From assembly GCF_018596335.1 (NCBI RefSeq), contig NZ_JAHEPS010000004.1, positions 62,001 to 126,000 of the forward strand: 64,000 nucleotides of DNA, given 5' to 3'. The translations under genes and the position numbers were made by a program. This document shows, piece by piece, positions 33,821 through 43,294 of the stretch. Each line of letters begins with the position of its first letter. The stretch's first letter is position 1. Origin of the DNA: Shewanella jiangmenensis (GTDB taxonomy: Bacteria > Pseudomonadota > Gammaproteobacteria > Enterobacterales > Shewanellaceae). Below the pieces are notes generated by a model. It had not been told where the DNA came from. It was given only the letters and a program-made list of their open reading frames with translations, and made no database searches.

Positions 33821-34572
33821 ACCATAGCCGCTTTGACATACACGTCGAAGCGGTTTTTCTTGGTTTCGATGCGGGCGCTGGGCTTGATGCCATCGAGGTC
33901 TTCGGCGTAGTCGGGGCGTTTAACCACCACCCGCTTTTGCGCCAGGTTCAGGGCGGGTTGCAGCAGGCCATCGGCATCGAGATCGGCGCCGACCAAGGAT
34001 TGAAACACCCGCATTTCTTTTTTGACCAGCGCCGACTTGTCGCGGTGGGGATACATGGGGTCGAGGTACACCACGTCGGGTTTGTCGGCAACGCAGGCAA
34101 GCGCCTCGAGGCTTGAGCCGTGCAGCAGCTGCATCCGGCTTTGCATCCAGGGGCCGATTTCAGCATCCTGCCAGGCGCGGCGAAGGCCGTCTTCCAGCAG
34201 GGCCGCCACCACGGGGTGGCGTTCAATCATCAATACTTTGCAGCCAAGGCTTGCCAGCACAAAGGCGTCTCGCCCCAGCCCGGCGGTGCCATCGACCACG
34301 GTCGGATTGGCACCGGCCTTGAGGCCGACCGCTTTGGCGATGGCCTGACCGCGTCCGCCGCCAAACTTGCGTCTGTGTGCCACGGCGCCGCTAACAAAAT
34401 CCACCGAGATGCCGCCAAGTTTGGGTTCATCGTTCTTTTTCAGGGTGAGCATGTCCTCCTCAAACACCAAAGAGAAGGCGGCGGAGGCGTCAAAGGCAAG
34501 ACCCCAGCGCTGGCCGATGTCGCCAAGGCGCTGATCCTGATTATCGAACTGTATTGGAAACAAAGCGGGCAC
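33817..34572 (-). CDS. rsmJ: 16S rRNA (guanine-1516 N2)-methyltransferase RsmJ
   Basis: RsmJ methylates G1516 of 16S rRNA. The 251-residue protein carries the SAM-binding motif [19 protein letters not shown] and the catalytic-side motif [16 protein letters not shown], both characteristic of RsmJ (YhiQ). The start at GTG 34572 is uncertain, since the ribosome binding site is weak; a TTG three codons later is possible. It converges with the broken exporter, sharing four bases. It is divergent from rlmJ, so two rRNA methyltransferases lie back to back. Confidence 0.92.
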   Translation of the reverse strand: MPALFPIQFDNQDQRLGDIGQRWGLAFDASAAFSLVFEEDMLTLKKNDEPKLGGISVDFVSGAVAHRRKFGGGRGQAIAKAVGLKAGANPTVVDGTAGLGRDAFVLASLGCKVLMIERHPVVAALLEDGLRRAWQDAEIGPWMQSRMQLLHGSSLEALACVADKPDVVYLDPMYPHRDKSALVKKEMRVFQSLVGADLDADGLLQPALNLAQKRVVVKRPDYAEDLDGIKPSARIETKKNRFDVYVKAAMV

Positions 34573-34698
34573 CTGTCAGATAAACTCGCGGCAGTATAAC
34601 GCCAAGCGGGGCCAGTACGCAGCAAAAGCATACAGGCGCGGCGCAAGCAGTTATAATGTTGCCAGATTTTCACCCGCCCAACGTTTCGGGAACCCACT

Positions 34699-35553
34699 AT
34701 GCTCAGTTATCGCCACGGCTTTCATGCCGGCAACTATGCCGACGTGCTCAAACATGCCATTTTGCTGCAAGTGCTGGAATTAATGCAGAAAAAGGACAAG
34801 CCATTTGTTTACATCGACACCCATTCCGGCGCAGGCGGCTATAGCCTGAGCGATGAATTTGCCCAGAAGACCGGCGAATATCGTGACGGAATCGGCAAGC
34901 TTTGGACCAAGACCGATCTGCCTGAGTCGCTGAAGCATTATGTGGGCGCCGTGCGTCACTTTAACGAAGGCAATGGTAACGATACCGACGAGCTGCTCTG
35001 GTACCCCGGCTCACCCGCCTTTGTGGATATGCACCTGCGAAACGATGACCGTATGGTGCTGCACGAGCTGCACGGCACCGACTTTGAACTGCTCAGCGAA
35101 TATTTTGAGGGGGCAAAGCAGGTTCAGGTGACCAAGTGGGACGGCCTCAGCGGTTTGATTGCCGCCGTGCCGCCACTGGAGCGCCGTGGCGTGGTGCTTA
35201 TTGACCCAAGCTTTGAAATCAAAACCGATTATGAAGCGGTGGCCGATGCCATCATCAAGGCCTATCGCAAATTTGCCACCGGCGTGTATCTGCTCTGGTA
35301 TCCGGTGGTTAACCGCGCGCAGACCGAAGCCATGCTCGGCAAACTGAAAGACAGCGGCATTCGTCGTCAGCTGCGGATTGAGCAGGCCATCAAGCCTGAC
35401 TCAGACGAATTTGGCATGACGGCCGCAGGGCTCTGGGTCATCAACCCGCCCTGGCAGCTCGATACCCTGGCTACCGAGATGCTCGACTATTTGCAGCAGC
35501 ATCTGAATGTCGAAGGTGGCAGCGTGCGGGTTGAGTGGGAAGTGGGCGAGTAA
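34699..35553 (+). CDS. rlmJ: 23S rRNA (adenine-2030 N6)-methyltransferase RlmJ
   Basis: RlmJ methylates A2030 of 23S rRNA. The 284-residue protein begins with the family-specific MLSYRHGFHAGNYADVLKH and includes YIDTHSGAGGY (SAM binding) and WYPVVNR. The catalytic motif, usually D-P-P-Y in N6-adenine methyltransferases, reads D169-P-S-F172 in LIDPSFEIKTDYE. Aspartate and the aromatic residue are kept but the second proline is serine. The length is normal and a strong terminator follows. Confidence 0.93.
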   Translation: MLSYRHGFHAGNYADVLKHAILLQVLELMQKKDKPFVYIDTHSGAGGYSLSDEFAQKTGEYRDGIGKLWTKTDLPESLKHYVGAVRHFNEGNGNDTDELLWYPGSPAFVDMHLRNDDRMVLHELHGTDFELLSEYFEGAKQVQVTKWDGLSGLIAAVPPLERRGVVLIDPSFEIKTDYEAVADAIIKAYRKFATGVYLLWYPVVNRAQTEAMLGKLKDSGIRRQLRIEQAIKPDSDEFGMTAAGLWVINPPWQLDTLATEMLDYLQQHLNVEGGSVRVEWEVGE

Positions 35554-35583
35554 ACCTGCTGCGCTTGAATAAAAAACGAATGA

Positions 35584-35612
35584 AAAAAACGGGCCGACTG
35601 GCCCGTTTTTTA
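35584..35612. terminator. Bidirectional terminator after rlmJ
   Basis: AAAAAACGGGCC pairs with GGCCCGTTTTTT around GACT. A-runs and T-runs on both sides suit use by rlmJ and by the convergent lytic transglycosylase operon. Confidence 0.9.
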
Positions 35613-35665
35613 TTGCTCCCGTTGCTGGGCGACTCGAACCTGAGTGCCCGGGTCAGGCGTGGGCA

Positions 35666-36340
35666 TCAGGTGCGCAGGTTGCGGTAGCGCGACAGCAGGA
35701 TATTGACCCGCTCCACATACGCCTTGGTTTCAGGATAAGGCGGAATGCCGCGAAACTCCTCGACCCGGGTCGGCCCGGCGTTATAGGCCGCCAGTGCATG
35801 GTTCAAATTGCCTTCAAACCGCTCCAGCATCATGGATAAATAACGGCTGCCACCATTGATATTGTCGCTTGGCTGAAACGAGTTGCGCACGCCCATGTCT
35901 TTGGCGGTGCCCGGCATCAGTTGCATCAGCCCCATGGCACCGGTGCGGGAAATGGCCTTGGGATCGAAGTTGGATTCGGCATGGATCACCGCGCGAATAA
36001 GCGCCGGATCAAGCTTATAACGCCGTGCGGCGAGCAAAATGTCCTGCTCGTAACTGCGATTAAGGCGGATGGTGCGCCAGTTAACCTTGGAGCGCGGATT
36101 ACAGGCGTAGCAGTCAAACAGGATCACCTGATACTTGCCGCTGTCGGGCGCCTTGTCGCTGAAGGCGACCGTGCCGTTTGGCTGGATGTATTTGTATACC
36201 CGGGTCTGTTTGCCGGTGCCGTGCTCAGAAAATTTCGCGGTGATCTTGGGTTTTTCGGGGGCAGTTTGGCCGCTGGCGCTGGCATAAACCGGCTCCATTC
36301 CCGCGAGCAGCAAACAAGGCAACAACCACAAAAAACGCAT
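35666..36340 (-). CDS. Lytic transglycosylase with N-terminal DUF4124 domain
   Basis: The 224-residue periplasmic enzyme should cleave peptidoglycan glycan strands. A signal peptide ends near EPVYASA. A DUF4124-like segment follows (YKYIQPNGTVAFSDKAP, about residues 49-65), then the SLT domain: the catalytic glutamate in AVIHAESNFDPKAIS, then GAMGLMQLMPGTAKDMG and ALAAYNAGP. It is third in a - strand operon after lemA-type and DUF3137 genes; its ATG overlaps the preceding stop by one base. Confidence 0.9.
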   Translation of the reverse strand: MRFLWLLPCLLLAGMEPVYASASGQTAPEKPKITAKFSEHGTGKQTRVYKYIQPNGTVAFSDKAPDSGKYQVILFDCYACNPRSKVNWRTIRLNRSYEQDILLAARRYKLDPALIRAVIHAESNFDPKAISRTGAMGLMQLMPGTAKDMGVRNSFQPSDNINGGSRYLSMMLERFEGNLNHALAAYNAGPTRVEEFRGIPPYPETKAYVERVNILLSRYRNLRT

Positions 36341-37359
36341 TACAGACCCGTGTATTCGTTAAGCTTTAGTAACTCTATGATAGCAAAGAGTTGCTTCATT
36401 TCTGCATTGATTTGGCTGAATTCATATTCAAAAGTTGCACCGTTGAAGATGGACGATTGCTCAAAACGGTTATCCCGGCTCTCGATGGTGATAAGCAAGC
36501 GGTTGAGATGAAAGGCGCATTGGATGCGGCTGTTGAAGAAATTGGCCAGGTTCAGCAGTCGCTCCATAAAGGCGGTGGTTAACAGCACCCGCGCCTCAAT
36601 CTGATCGCTGGAAAATACATCAAACAGCTTTTCAAATTGCGGGTCTTCGAGCCGTACCCGCTCGAGGCCGCCGTGGCTGTCGGAGAAAAAGTTGGTCAGG
36701 CTGCTGCGGGAGCGGATCACCACAGTGTGGCCCTTAAACGGCTTGTGGCTTGCCAGCGAGATAATCAGGCCGCGAAACACGGTCACGTCCTGGGGTTTGT
36801 TGTCTTTATCTCTGTCTTCACGCAGCAGCTGCACTTCGTTGATGCCAATCTCGACCCCAAGATGGCTGCCAAGCACGCAGTCATCGAAGCGTGCCTTGTC
36901 GTAGCCGGGCAGGATTTTGGCTTCTTTAAACATCCGAAGCCCCATGTCCTGCCCCTTGGCAAACACAAAGTCGGGGCCAAAGTATCTGAAAATACGGGGG
37001 TAGATTTCAGCCTGCACATTGCTTGAATAATGGCGCATCGGAAAGCTGGCCCAGCGCCAGCCAATCACGGCAAGGGCAATGGCCGCCATCCATATCAGCG
37101 GTGCAAACTCGGCGTCAGGGCGGATAAAGGGCAGCGCAAACAAGGCCGCGCCCGCATAGGCTGCCGCGCCAAGATAGCAGCGTTTACGGGCGTGCTTAAG
37201 GGCGGTTACGCGCTGATTTTCGAACTTGCGGCAAAGGGGCGCGAGGCTCTCGTCATAATAAGCCTGCAGGGCGGCAAGTTCGTCGGCATCGGCAAACAGG
37301 CCCTTGGCTGCGCGCTGCGCCCTGATGGGCGCACCGAGCAAAAACGACAACATGTTCAT
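36340..37359 (-). CDS. DUF3137-family membrane protein
   Basis: A 339-residue protein with two adjacent membrane helices at about residues 62-100 and a large C-terminal soluble domain typical of DUF3137 (DFVFAKGQDMGLRMF, FKGHTVVIRSRSS, DPQFEKLFDVFSSDQIEAR). Function is unknown. DUF3137 genes often follow lemA, as here with a three-base gap, suggesting a joint membrane complex. Confidence 0.88.
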   Translation of the reverse strand: MNMLSFLLGAPIRAQRAAKGLFADADELAALQAYYDESLAPLCRKFENQRVTALKHARKRCYLGAAAYAGAALFALPFIRPDAEFAPLIWMAAIALAVIGWRWASFPMRHYSSNVQAEIYPRIFRYFGPDFVFAKGQDMGLRMFKEAKILPGYDKARFDDCVLGSHLGVEIGINEVQLLREDRDKDNKPQDVTVFRGLIISLASHKPFKGHTVVIRSRSSLTNFFSDSHGGLERVRLEDPQFEKLFDVFSSDQIEARVLLTTAFMERLLNLANFFNSRIQCAFHLNRLLITIESRDNRFEQSSIFNGATFEYEFSQINAEMKQLFAIIELLKLNEYTGL

Positions 37360-37362
37360 GGG

Positions 37363-37932
37363 TTATTTAAGAAAATCGCTGGCGTTTACCGGGGCGCGAT
37401 CGGCTTCCTGCGCCTCAAAAAACGGCATGGCTTTAACCGAGGCCATGTTGGCAATCAGCGAGCCGGGGAAGATTTCCACGGCGGTATTCAGCTCCGACAC
37501 GGCTGAATTGTAAAAGCGACGGGCGGCGCTGATGTGGGCTTCGACCTCGTTGTAGGTCTGCATGGCCTGCACCATGGTCTGGTCGCTTTTAAGCTCAGGG
37601 TAGTTTTCTACCGTGACCATCAGCTGGCCCATCTTGCTGTTCAGCGCATCGGCCTGAGCCAGATGCTGACGCACGGCATCGGCATCGCCCTTGTCATAGG
37701 CGGCGCTCATCTGGGCGCGCAGGGCAGTGATTTCCGTCAGCAGCGACTTTTCATGATCCATAAACTTTTGCGCTATGATCAGGATGTTGGGGACCAGATC
37801 GGCGCGCTTCTTCAGCTGCACGTCGATGCCGGACAAGGCCTCCCGCGCAGTGTTGCGCTTTTTGATAAGGCTGACGTACCACAGGTACGCCACAATAGTG
37901 ACCAACACCAGACCGATTAATAATCCTTCCAT
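37363..37932 (-). CDS. LemA-family protein
   Basis: A 189-residue LemA protein: one N-terminal membrane helix (about residues 4-23) and a long helical bundle with the conserved KRADLVPNI stretch, VTVENYPELKSDQ and YNEVEAHISAARRFYNSAV. AAGGA precedes the ATG. It is first in the operon with DUF3137 and a lytic transglycosylase. LemA proteins have no settled biochemical role; in several bacteria they are tied to envelope processes. Confidence 0.92.
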   Translation of the reverse strand: MEGLLIGLVLVTIVAYLWYVSLIKKRNTAREALSGIDVQLKKRADLVPNILIIAQKFMDHEKSLLTEITALRAQMSAAYDKGDADAVRQHLAQADALNSKMGQLMVTVENYPELKSDQTMVQAMQTYNEVEAHISAARRFYNSAVSELNTAVEIFPGSLIANMASVKAMPFFEAQEADRAPVNASDFLK

Positions 37933-38623
37933 CGCAAGTCCTTATTATATGTCGCCCTTTTCGGGCTTTGCTGCCCAAGCTAACCATAAAATGACCCTAA
38001 ATGCATCAGTCGCGGTGGAATTCTGAACACCTTCGCAATAAAAATCCGTCCCAGGCTGCCTGTTCTTGAATTAAGCTGATGATTTTGAGTGCTTTTACTC
38101 GAATTTTGGCTGAGGGTTTCGAAATCTTGGTTTAGCCAGGTGGAAAAGTGGCTGTCGCAATGTAACATTATGATAATTAGCTATTTTACTTGATTTTTGA
38201 TTGGTGCGATTTTCATCAGCACAACAAGAGAAGTTAGCTTTGGAACCGGTAAAATCCGCTGTTCGCGGGGCAATTTGGCACCTTGGCACAATAATGCGTA
38301 CGGCGGCCGGATTTATCCATGAACAGACTATTTTTGATGGCCGTTAAGCTTAAGTTCAGTTATCCAGCGCTAGAGTCTCAAGTGCACAACATTTGGATTT
38401 GGCAACCAATTTGCCTTTGTGGATCCCTCCGGGATCCCTTTTTTTTGCCTGTCTTCCCACGTTTTTTGCACCTTGATCCCGCCCCAGCTTAAGTTTGTGT
38501 TAACCCTTTTGTGCTAGCGTGCCAGCCCACTTTGGCTGGAGGCGGCGAAATTTTGCACGCATCCGGGCAGTCGATTTGACCCATAACAAGTGCTGCAAAG
38601 CAGCCTCGCCTGAAGGATACAAG
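37933..38623. other. Long intergenic region between lemA and the AbgT gene, with a lone terminator
   Basis: About 690 bases without a supported protein gene. It is AT-richer than its flanks. A strong + strand terminator at 38421-38446 is followed by about 180 bases to the AbgT start, yet no coding gene on the + strand precedes it. A small RNA or a leader with premature termination would explain this. Confidence 0.45.
38421..38446 (+). terminator. Orphan Rho-independent terminator
   Basis: GGATCCC (38421-38427) pairs with GGGATCC (38431-38437), followed by a run of eight T residues. The nearest upstream gene (lemA) is on the other strand. Confidence 0.75.
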
Positions 38624-40234
38624 ATGAGTGCACAGATGCCGGACACTACCTCGTCCGAGACCCCGCAAGACATAGCCAAGAGCGGCTGGTTTGTCCGCTT
38701 CCTCAATCTGGTGGAGCGCCTTGGTAACCTGCTGCCTCATCCTATTACCCTGTTTGCGCTGTTTTGTCTCGGCGTGGTGCTGCTGTCGGGGCTGCTGGGC
38801 TATTTCGAGGTATCGGTTGCCGATCCGCGCCCTGAGGGCGCGCCCGGTCGCAGCGCCGATGGCATGATTTCGGTGGTGAGTCTGCTGAACGCCGAAGGCC
38901 TTAGGATGATAGTGTCCAATCTGGTTACCAACTTCACCGGCTTTACCCCGCTGGGCACTGTGCTGGTAGCGCTGCTTGGGGTGGGGATTGCAGAGCGCTC
39001 CGGGCTCCTCAGCGCCGCCATGCGCGCGCTGGTGATTGGCCGCTCACGCCGCCTGGTCACTGTGACCATAGTGTTTGCCGGTATCGTGTCCAACACCGCC
39101 TCCGAGCTTGGTTATGTGGTGCTGATCCCGATGGCGGCGATGATTTTCCACTCCCTTGGCCGTCATCCGCTGGCGGGCCTTGCGGCTGCGTTTGCCGGGG
39201 TATCCGGCGGCTACAGTGCCAACCTGCTGCTGGGCACCATTGACCCCTTGCTGTCGGGCATTACCGAAGCCGCAGCGCGAATGATTGACCCCGAGTACGT
39301 GGTTGGCCCGGAGGTGAACTGGTATTTCATGTTTGCCTCCACCTTTGTGGTGGCGCTGATGGGCGCCTGGGTGACTGAAAAAATCGTCGAGCCCAAGCTT
39401 GGCAAATACGATGACAGTGAAGCGAGTATCGATCTGTCGACCCAAACCATGGAAACCGTAAGCCCGCTTGAAAAGCGTGGCCTGAAAATCGCCGGTCTGG
39501 CGGTGCTTGCCGTGGCGGCGCTGCTGGCGCTGACTGTGGTGCCGGAAGGGGCGCCGCTGCGCCATCCTGACACAGGCCTGGTGGCGGGCTCGCCTTTCCT
39601 TAAAGGCATAGTAGTGTTTATTTTCGTTGGCTTTGCCATTCCTGGCCTGGTTTACGGCCGGGTGGTTGGCACCATGAAAAAAGATACCGACGTGATTAAT
39701 GCCATGAGCCAGAGCATGAGCACCATGGGCATGTACATAGTGCTGGTGTTTTTTGCCTCGCAGTTTGTGGCCTTTTTCGGCTGGACCAACCTTGGCGCCG
39801 TGATGGCGGTGCTCGGCGCCGATGCGCTCAAGGCGCTGGGCCTGACCGGACCGCTTTTGTTCCTGCTGTTTATCGCCATGTGCGGCGTGATTAACCTGTC
39901 GCTCGGGTCGGCCTCGGCCCAGTGGGCTGTGACTGCGCCGATTTTTGTGCCCATGCTGATGCTGGTGGGTTACGCCCCTGAGACCATTCAGGCGGCTTAT
40001 CGGATTGGTGACTCGGTCACTAACCTTATCACCCCGATGATGAGTTATTTCGGGCTTATTCTGGCAGTGGCCTGCCGTTACAAGAAGGACATGGGTATTG
40101 GCACCCTGGTGGCGACCATGCTGCCTTATACCCTGGTGTTCTTTACCGGCTGGAGCGCCTTCTTCTTCCTGTGGGTGTTTGGCTTGGGGCTGCCGGTTGG
40201 CCCGGGCGCGGCAACCTATTACACGCCGGGATAA
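38624..40234 (+). CDS. AbgT-family transporter
   Basis: The 536-residue inner-membrane protein belongs to the AbgT family, which imports p-aminobenzoyl-glutamate in E. coli and exports antifolates in other species. Family features include LPHPITLFALFC near the N-terminus, GFTPLGTVLVALLGVGIAERSGL, SNTASELGYVVLIPM, and late GYAPETIQAAYRIGDS and TPMMSYFGLI. I chose ATG 38624 because AAGGA precedes it and family homology starts there. An open frame reaches 38519 without homology. No amidohydrolase partners (AbgA/AbgB) are adjacent. Confidence 0.92.
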   Translation: MSAQMPDTTSSETPQDIAKSGWFVRFLNLVERLGNLLPHPITLFALFCLGVVLLSGLLGYFEVSVADPRPEGAPGRSADGMISVVSLLNAEGLRMIVSNLVTNFTGFTPLGTVLVALLGVGIAERSGLLSAAMRALVIGRSRRLVTVTIVFAGIVSNTASELGYVVLIPMAAMIFHSLGRHPLAGLAAAFAGVSGGYSANLLLGTIDPLLSGITEAAARMIDPEYVVGPEVNWYFMFASTFVVALMGAWVTEKIVEPKLGKYDDSEASIDLSTQTMETVSPLEKRGLKIAGLAVLAVAALLALTVVPEGAPLRHPDTGLVAGSPFLKGIVVFIFVGFAIPGLVYGRVVGTMKKDTDVINAMSQSMSTMGMYIVLVFFASQFVAFFGWTNLGAVMAVLGADALKALGLTGPLLFLLFIAMCGVINLSLGSASAQWAVTAPIFVPMLMLVGYAPETIQAAYRIGDSVTNLITPMMSYFGLILAVACRYKKDMGIGTLVATMLPYTLVFFTGWSAFFFLWVFGLGLPVGPGAATYYTPG

Positions 40235-40290
40235 GTGATTGATCTGATTGTGTAATGCCGGGCTAAGTGCTTAACGCTGAGCGTGGCACT

Positions 40291-40330
40291 GAGCCCGGAA
40301 ACTATCGGAGCCGGAAGCTATCTGAGCCGG
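40291..40330 (+). repeat. 16-17 bp degenerate tandem repeat after the AbgT gene
   Basis: GAGCCCGGAAACTATCG, GAGCCGGAAGCTATCT and a partial GAGCCGG follow one another in the gap between the AbgT and chemoreceptor genes. Confidence 0.65.
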
Positions 40331-40363
40331 TGTGGCTGGCATTAAGCTAAGCAGCCTCAAAGC

Positions 40364-41971
40364 TCAGATATTAAATCGATTGACCATGCCCGACAGTGCG
40401 CTTGCCTGCTCGCCAAGCTGAGCCGCTTCTTTGGAGGCTATTTCAAAGGAGTGGCCGTTTTCGCTGGCGTGATGGTCAATCTGGCGCACGTAATCCACAA
40501 CCGCCTCGGTTTGCCGTGCCTGCACTGACATCTGTTCCATCAGATCGCCCACCGCCGTTGCCACTGTCTGGCAGCTGTCGACAATTTCGCCGACCGACGC
40601 GCTGGTATCTTTGATTTCATCCAGCCCGCGTTGGGTCAGGCTGACGTTGGCATCCATTTCCTCCACCACTTCACGGGTCTTGTCGCGAATGGCGCCAATG
40701 GCCTGCACTATGTCCTGGGTGGTTTGGGCGGCGCGCACCGCCAGTTGGCGAACTTCGTCGGCTACAACGGCAAAGCCGCGCCCCTGCTCGCCGGCGCGTG
40801 CCGCTTCAATGGCGGCATTCAGTGCCAACAGGTTGGTTTGCTCAGCGATATTGCGAATGCCGGTGACCAGAGTGGAAATGGTCTCGGTTTGCTCGCCAAG
40901 GGCATTGACCTTGGCGGAGGCGGTGTGAATGCCTTGGGCTAAATCTTCGACCGCGCGGGTGACGCCGCCTAGGCGCTTAATGCTGCCCTCGGCCTGATCT
41001 TCGGCGCTTTTGGCAAGCTCCACCAGGCGGCGATTGCCTTCCTGCACTTCGGCGCGGCTCTGATCGGTCAGGGCAATGCTGTCAACAATCTCGCTCACCA
41101 GATTGGCCATGGTACCGGCCCGTGAGTGCAGTTCGTTTACCCGCCCGCCCTGGGTTTCCGCCTGGGACGCCAGCGTCATTGCCAATTGCCGGATGGATTG
41201 CACCACAGCGCGCAGCTCCTGTTGCATTACATCAACACCAGCCAGCACCGACTGCCTATCGTGGGCGCTGATGTGCTGCGCCAAATCGCCACGGCCGATG
41301 CGCTCAACCAGCATTTTCAGTTCCCGCGGCTCGGCGCCAAGGGGTTTGTATATGGCGCGGGCTATCCACCAAAGCGCGGCGCACAGCAGTAAGCCCAGCA
41401 TCAGTTGCAGGCTGATGGAGCGGTTGGTGCGCTCCTGTTGATGCTCGGAAAGCTCGGCTTGGCCAGCGTCAAACTGCGCTTGGTAGTCGTTGATAAGGCG
41501 ATTGAGACTGTCACTCAGCGCTGAGCCGGCAGCGTCGATGTCGTCATCGAGTTTGGCCATCTCGGATTCACCGGCGCGCGCTTCAATCAGCTGCGGCAGG
41601 GTGTGCAGGACTGTGTTGCCAAGGCTGTCGAACGGCGGTCGCAGGGTTTGCTGCTCGGCCTGCGGTAGGCTGGCAAGGGCACTGCCGATGTTGGCAACCA
41701 GTTGCTCAGCTTCCTGCTGCCGCTCGGGTTGTACCTTGCCTTCGGCTTTGTCGACCAGATTATCCATGGCAACCAGTACCAGCTGGGTCATCCAGAGCTG
41801 GAGTTGATTGAGGGTCTGATGCTGACGCACCAGAACATCGGACTTCTCGATGCGCTGCACTGTATCCTGATGGCTAAGCCAGGCATCCAGCCCCAGTGCG
41901 GCCAGAGTCAGGATCACTGCACTGGCAAGCAGCATCAGCAACTGTTTTATTTTTATCGCTTGCATATCCAT
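40364..41971 (-). CDS. Methyl-accepting chemotaxis protein
   Basis: A 535-residue chemoreceptor: first membrane helix at about residues 8-28, a periplasmic helical sensor of about 150 residues (four-helix-bundle type), a second helix at about 187-208, a HAMP-like linker, then the signalling domain. The hairpin tip that contacts CheA/CheW is intact ([20 protein letters not shown], then [15 protein letters not shown]). The ligand is unknown. The start could be ATG 41971 or 41965; neither has a strong ribosome binding site. Confidence 0.93.
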   Translation of the reverse strand: MDMQAIKIKQLLMLLASAVILTLAALGLDAWLSHQDTVQRIEKSDVLVRQHQTLNQLQLWMTQLVLVAMDNLVDKAEGKVQPERQQEAEQLVANIGSALASLPQAEQQTLRPPFDSLGNTVLHTLPQLIEARAGESEMAKLDDDIDAAGSALSDSLNRLINDYQAQFDAGQAELSEHQQERTNRSISLQLMLGLLLCAALWWIARAIYKPLGAEPRELKMLVERIGRGDLAQHISAHDRQSVLAGVDVMQQELRAVVQSIRQLAMTLASQAETQGGRVNELHSRAGTMANLVSEIVDSIALTDQSRAEVQEGNRRLVELAKSAEDQAEGSIKRLGGVTRAVEDLAQGIHTASAKVNALGEQTETISTLVTGIRNIAEQTNLLALNAAIEAARAGEQGRGFAVVADEVRQLAVRAAQTTQDIVQAIGAIRDKTREVVEEMDANVSLTQRGLDEIKDTSASVGEIVDSCQTVATAVGDLMEQMSVQARQTEAVVDYVRQIDHHASENGHSFEIASKEAAQLGEQASALSGMVNRFNI

Positions 41972-42189
41972 ATGAGTCCGTATCCAGAAAGACGATTAGT
42001 GGAGATCTCAAGTGTAGTCAGTGAATTGCGGCTGTGCATTGCCGCGGCTAAGGGCTGCTTCCGATTGTGGCTGTTGCTTGTGGCTGTGGATTGTGTGCTT
42101 GGATTGGGGCTGCAGAGCTTGGTCAGTTAAGGTACATTGGCCTCAGATTGTGAAATGCCGGTAGCCGGCGCGTTTGAAAACGGGTAAAC

Positions 42190-42645
42190 ATGCAAATTTG
42201 GGTCGATGCCGATGCCTGCCCATCGGTGATAAAAGAAGTGTTGTTTCGCGCCTCCGAGCGGCGGCAAATTCCGCTGACGCTGGTCGCCAACCAGAGTATC
42301 AGGGTGCCGCCTTCGCCCTTTATCAAGTCATTGCGGGTGGCGCCCGGTTTTGATGTGGCCGATAACGAAATCGTTAAGCGGGTGAGCGCCGGCGAGCTGG
42401 TGATCACCGCCGATATTCCGCTGGCGGCCGAGGTGATTGCCAAGGGGGCGCTGGCGCTGAATCCCCGCGGTGAGCTTTACACCACCGAAAACGTCAAGGC
42501 GCGGCTGAATATGCGCGACTTTATGGAAACCCTGCGCGCCAGCGGTATCCAGAGCGGCGGGCCTGCGCCCTTGTCTCAGGCCGATCGCCAGGCGTTTGCC
42601 AATCAGCTCGACAAATGGCTGGCAAAGCTGCCAAAGGTTGGCTGA
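42190..42645 (+). CDS. YaiI/YqxD family protein (UPF0178)
   Basis: The 151-residue protein matches the YaiI family: N-terminal [14 protein letters not shown] with acidic residues of a PIN-like nuclease fold, [12 protein letters not shown], and [14 protein letters not shown]. The function is not established. The ATG has only a weak Shine-Dalgarno sequence. It is a lone gene between the chemoreceptor and a small lipoprotein gene. Confidence 0.9.
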   Translation: MQIWVDADACPSVIKEVLFRASERRQIPLTLVANQSIRVPPSPFIKSLRVAPGFDVADNEIVKRVSAGELVITADIPLAAEVIAKGALALNPRGELYTTENVKARLNMRDFMETLRASGIQSGGPAPLSQADRQAFANQLDKWLAKLPKVG

Positions 42646-42986
42646 GGCGCTGGGGTTTAGCGCTGCGGCACGGCAGATAGATTTTTGTGATTTTTGAACG
42701 CCAGTGCCCGAAATTCTGTTCTGTCTTACGAAATCCTGATTTTGTGTGGAATATCAAACAGCATTTAACGGAATAACATGCTGTTTTAGTGGATATTCCT
42801 GATCGTGATGAGTTATGCGCAATTATACGCTTTGTTTGCTCGACATTTGAGCGAATGCGCTGTATCTTGCGCCCGCCTGCTTTATGAGCAGTGGTCCCGA
42901 ATACAGCGCCGCGCCTGCGAAGGTGGCTGAAGCGGGTGCCTTCGGGGCATCACAATCGAACACTTACTCAAATTTCGAGGACATCC
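42646..42986. other. Intergenic region upstream of the small lipoprotein gene
   Basis: About 340 bases in which I see no gene. It is AT-rich around 42700-42850 and should contain the lipoprotein promoter. Confidence 0.4.
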
Positions 42987-43163
42987 ATGAAACACGCTTT
43001 AGCAGCGATCCTTGTCATTTTTGCCAGCGGCTGCGCCACCACAGGCAACGAACAGGCTGCCAACCCAGAGGCCAAGCAGGCTGAGGTTTCCGCCGGCCAC
43101 AAAAATCGCACCGTGATGCCGGGCAAGGCTGCCAACCCAAGAAAAGCGGTATCAGCCATCTGA
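42987..43163 (+). CDS. Small lipoprotein, unknown function
   Basis: A 58-residue lipoprotein: signal MKHALAAILVIFASG with C16 as the lipidated cysteine, then a short, hydrophilic, probably unstructured tail. GAGGA sits six bases before the ATG. The open frame extends upstream to 42891, but the lipoprotein signal and ribosome binding site fix the start. A strong terminator follows, so it is a single-gene unit. Confidence 0.8.
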   Translation: MKHALAAILVIFASGCATTGNEQAANPEAKQAEVSAGHKNRTVMPGKAANPRKAVSAI

Positions 43164-43172
43164 ACCTTTCCG

Positions 43173-43206
43173 ATAAACCCCGCCCTGTGCGGGGTTTATT
43201 TTTTAA
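43173..43206 (+). terminator. Rho-independent terminator after the small lipoprotein gene
   Basis: ATAAACCCCGC (43173-43183) pairs with GCGGGGTTTAT (43189-43199), followed by a T-run. Confidence 0.9.
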
Positions 43207-43294
43207 TCTGTTTTGCTGTGGGCGGCGTATCCATGTTGGCAACTATCCATCCGGTACTCTCAAATCCGGTTGCCAAATGCCAGGGAGCCACGCC

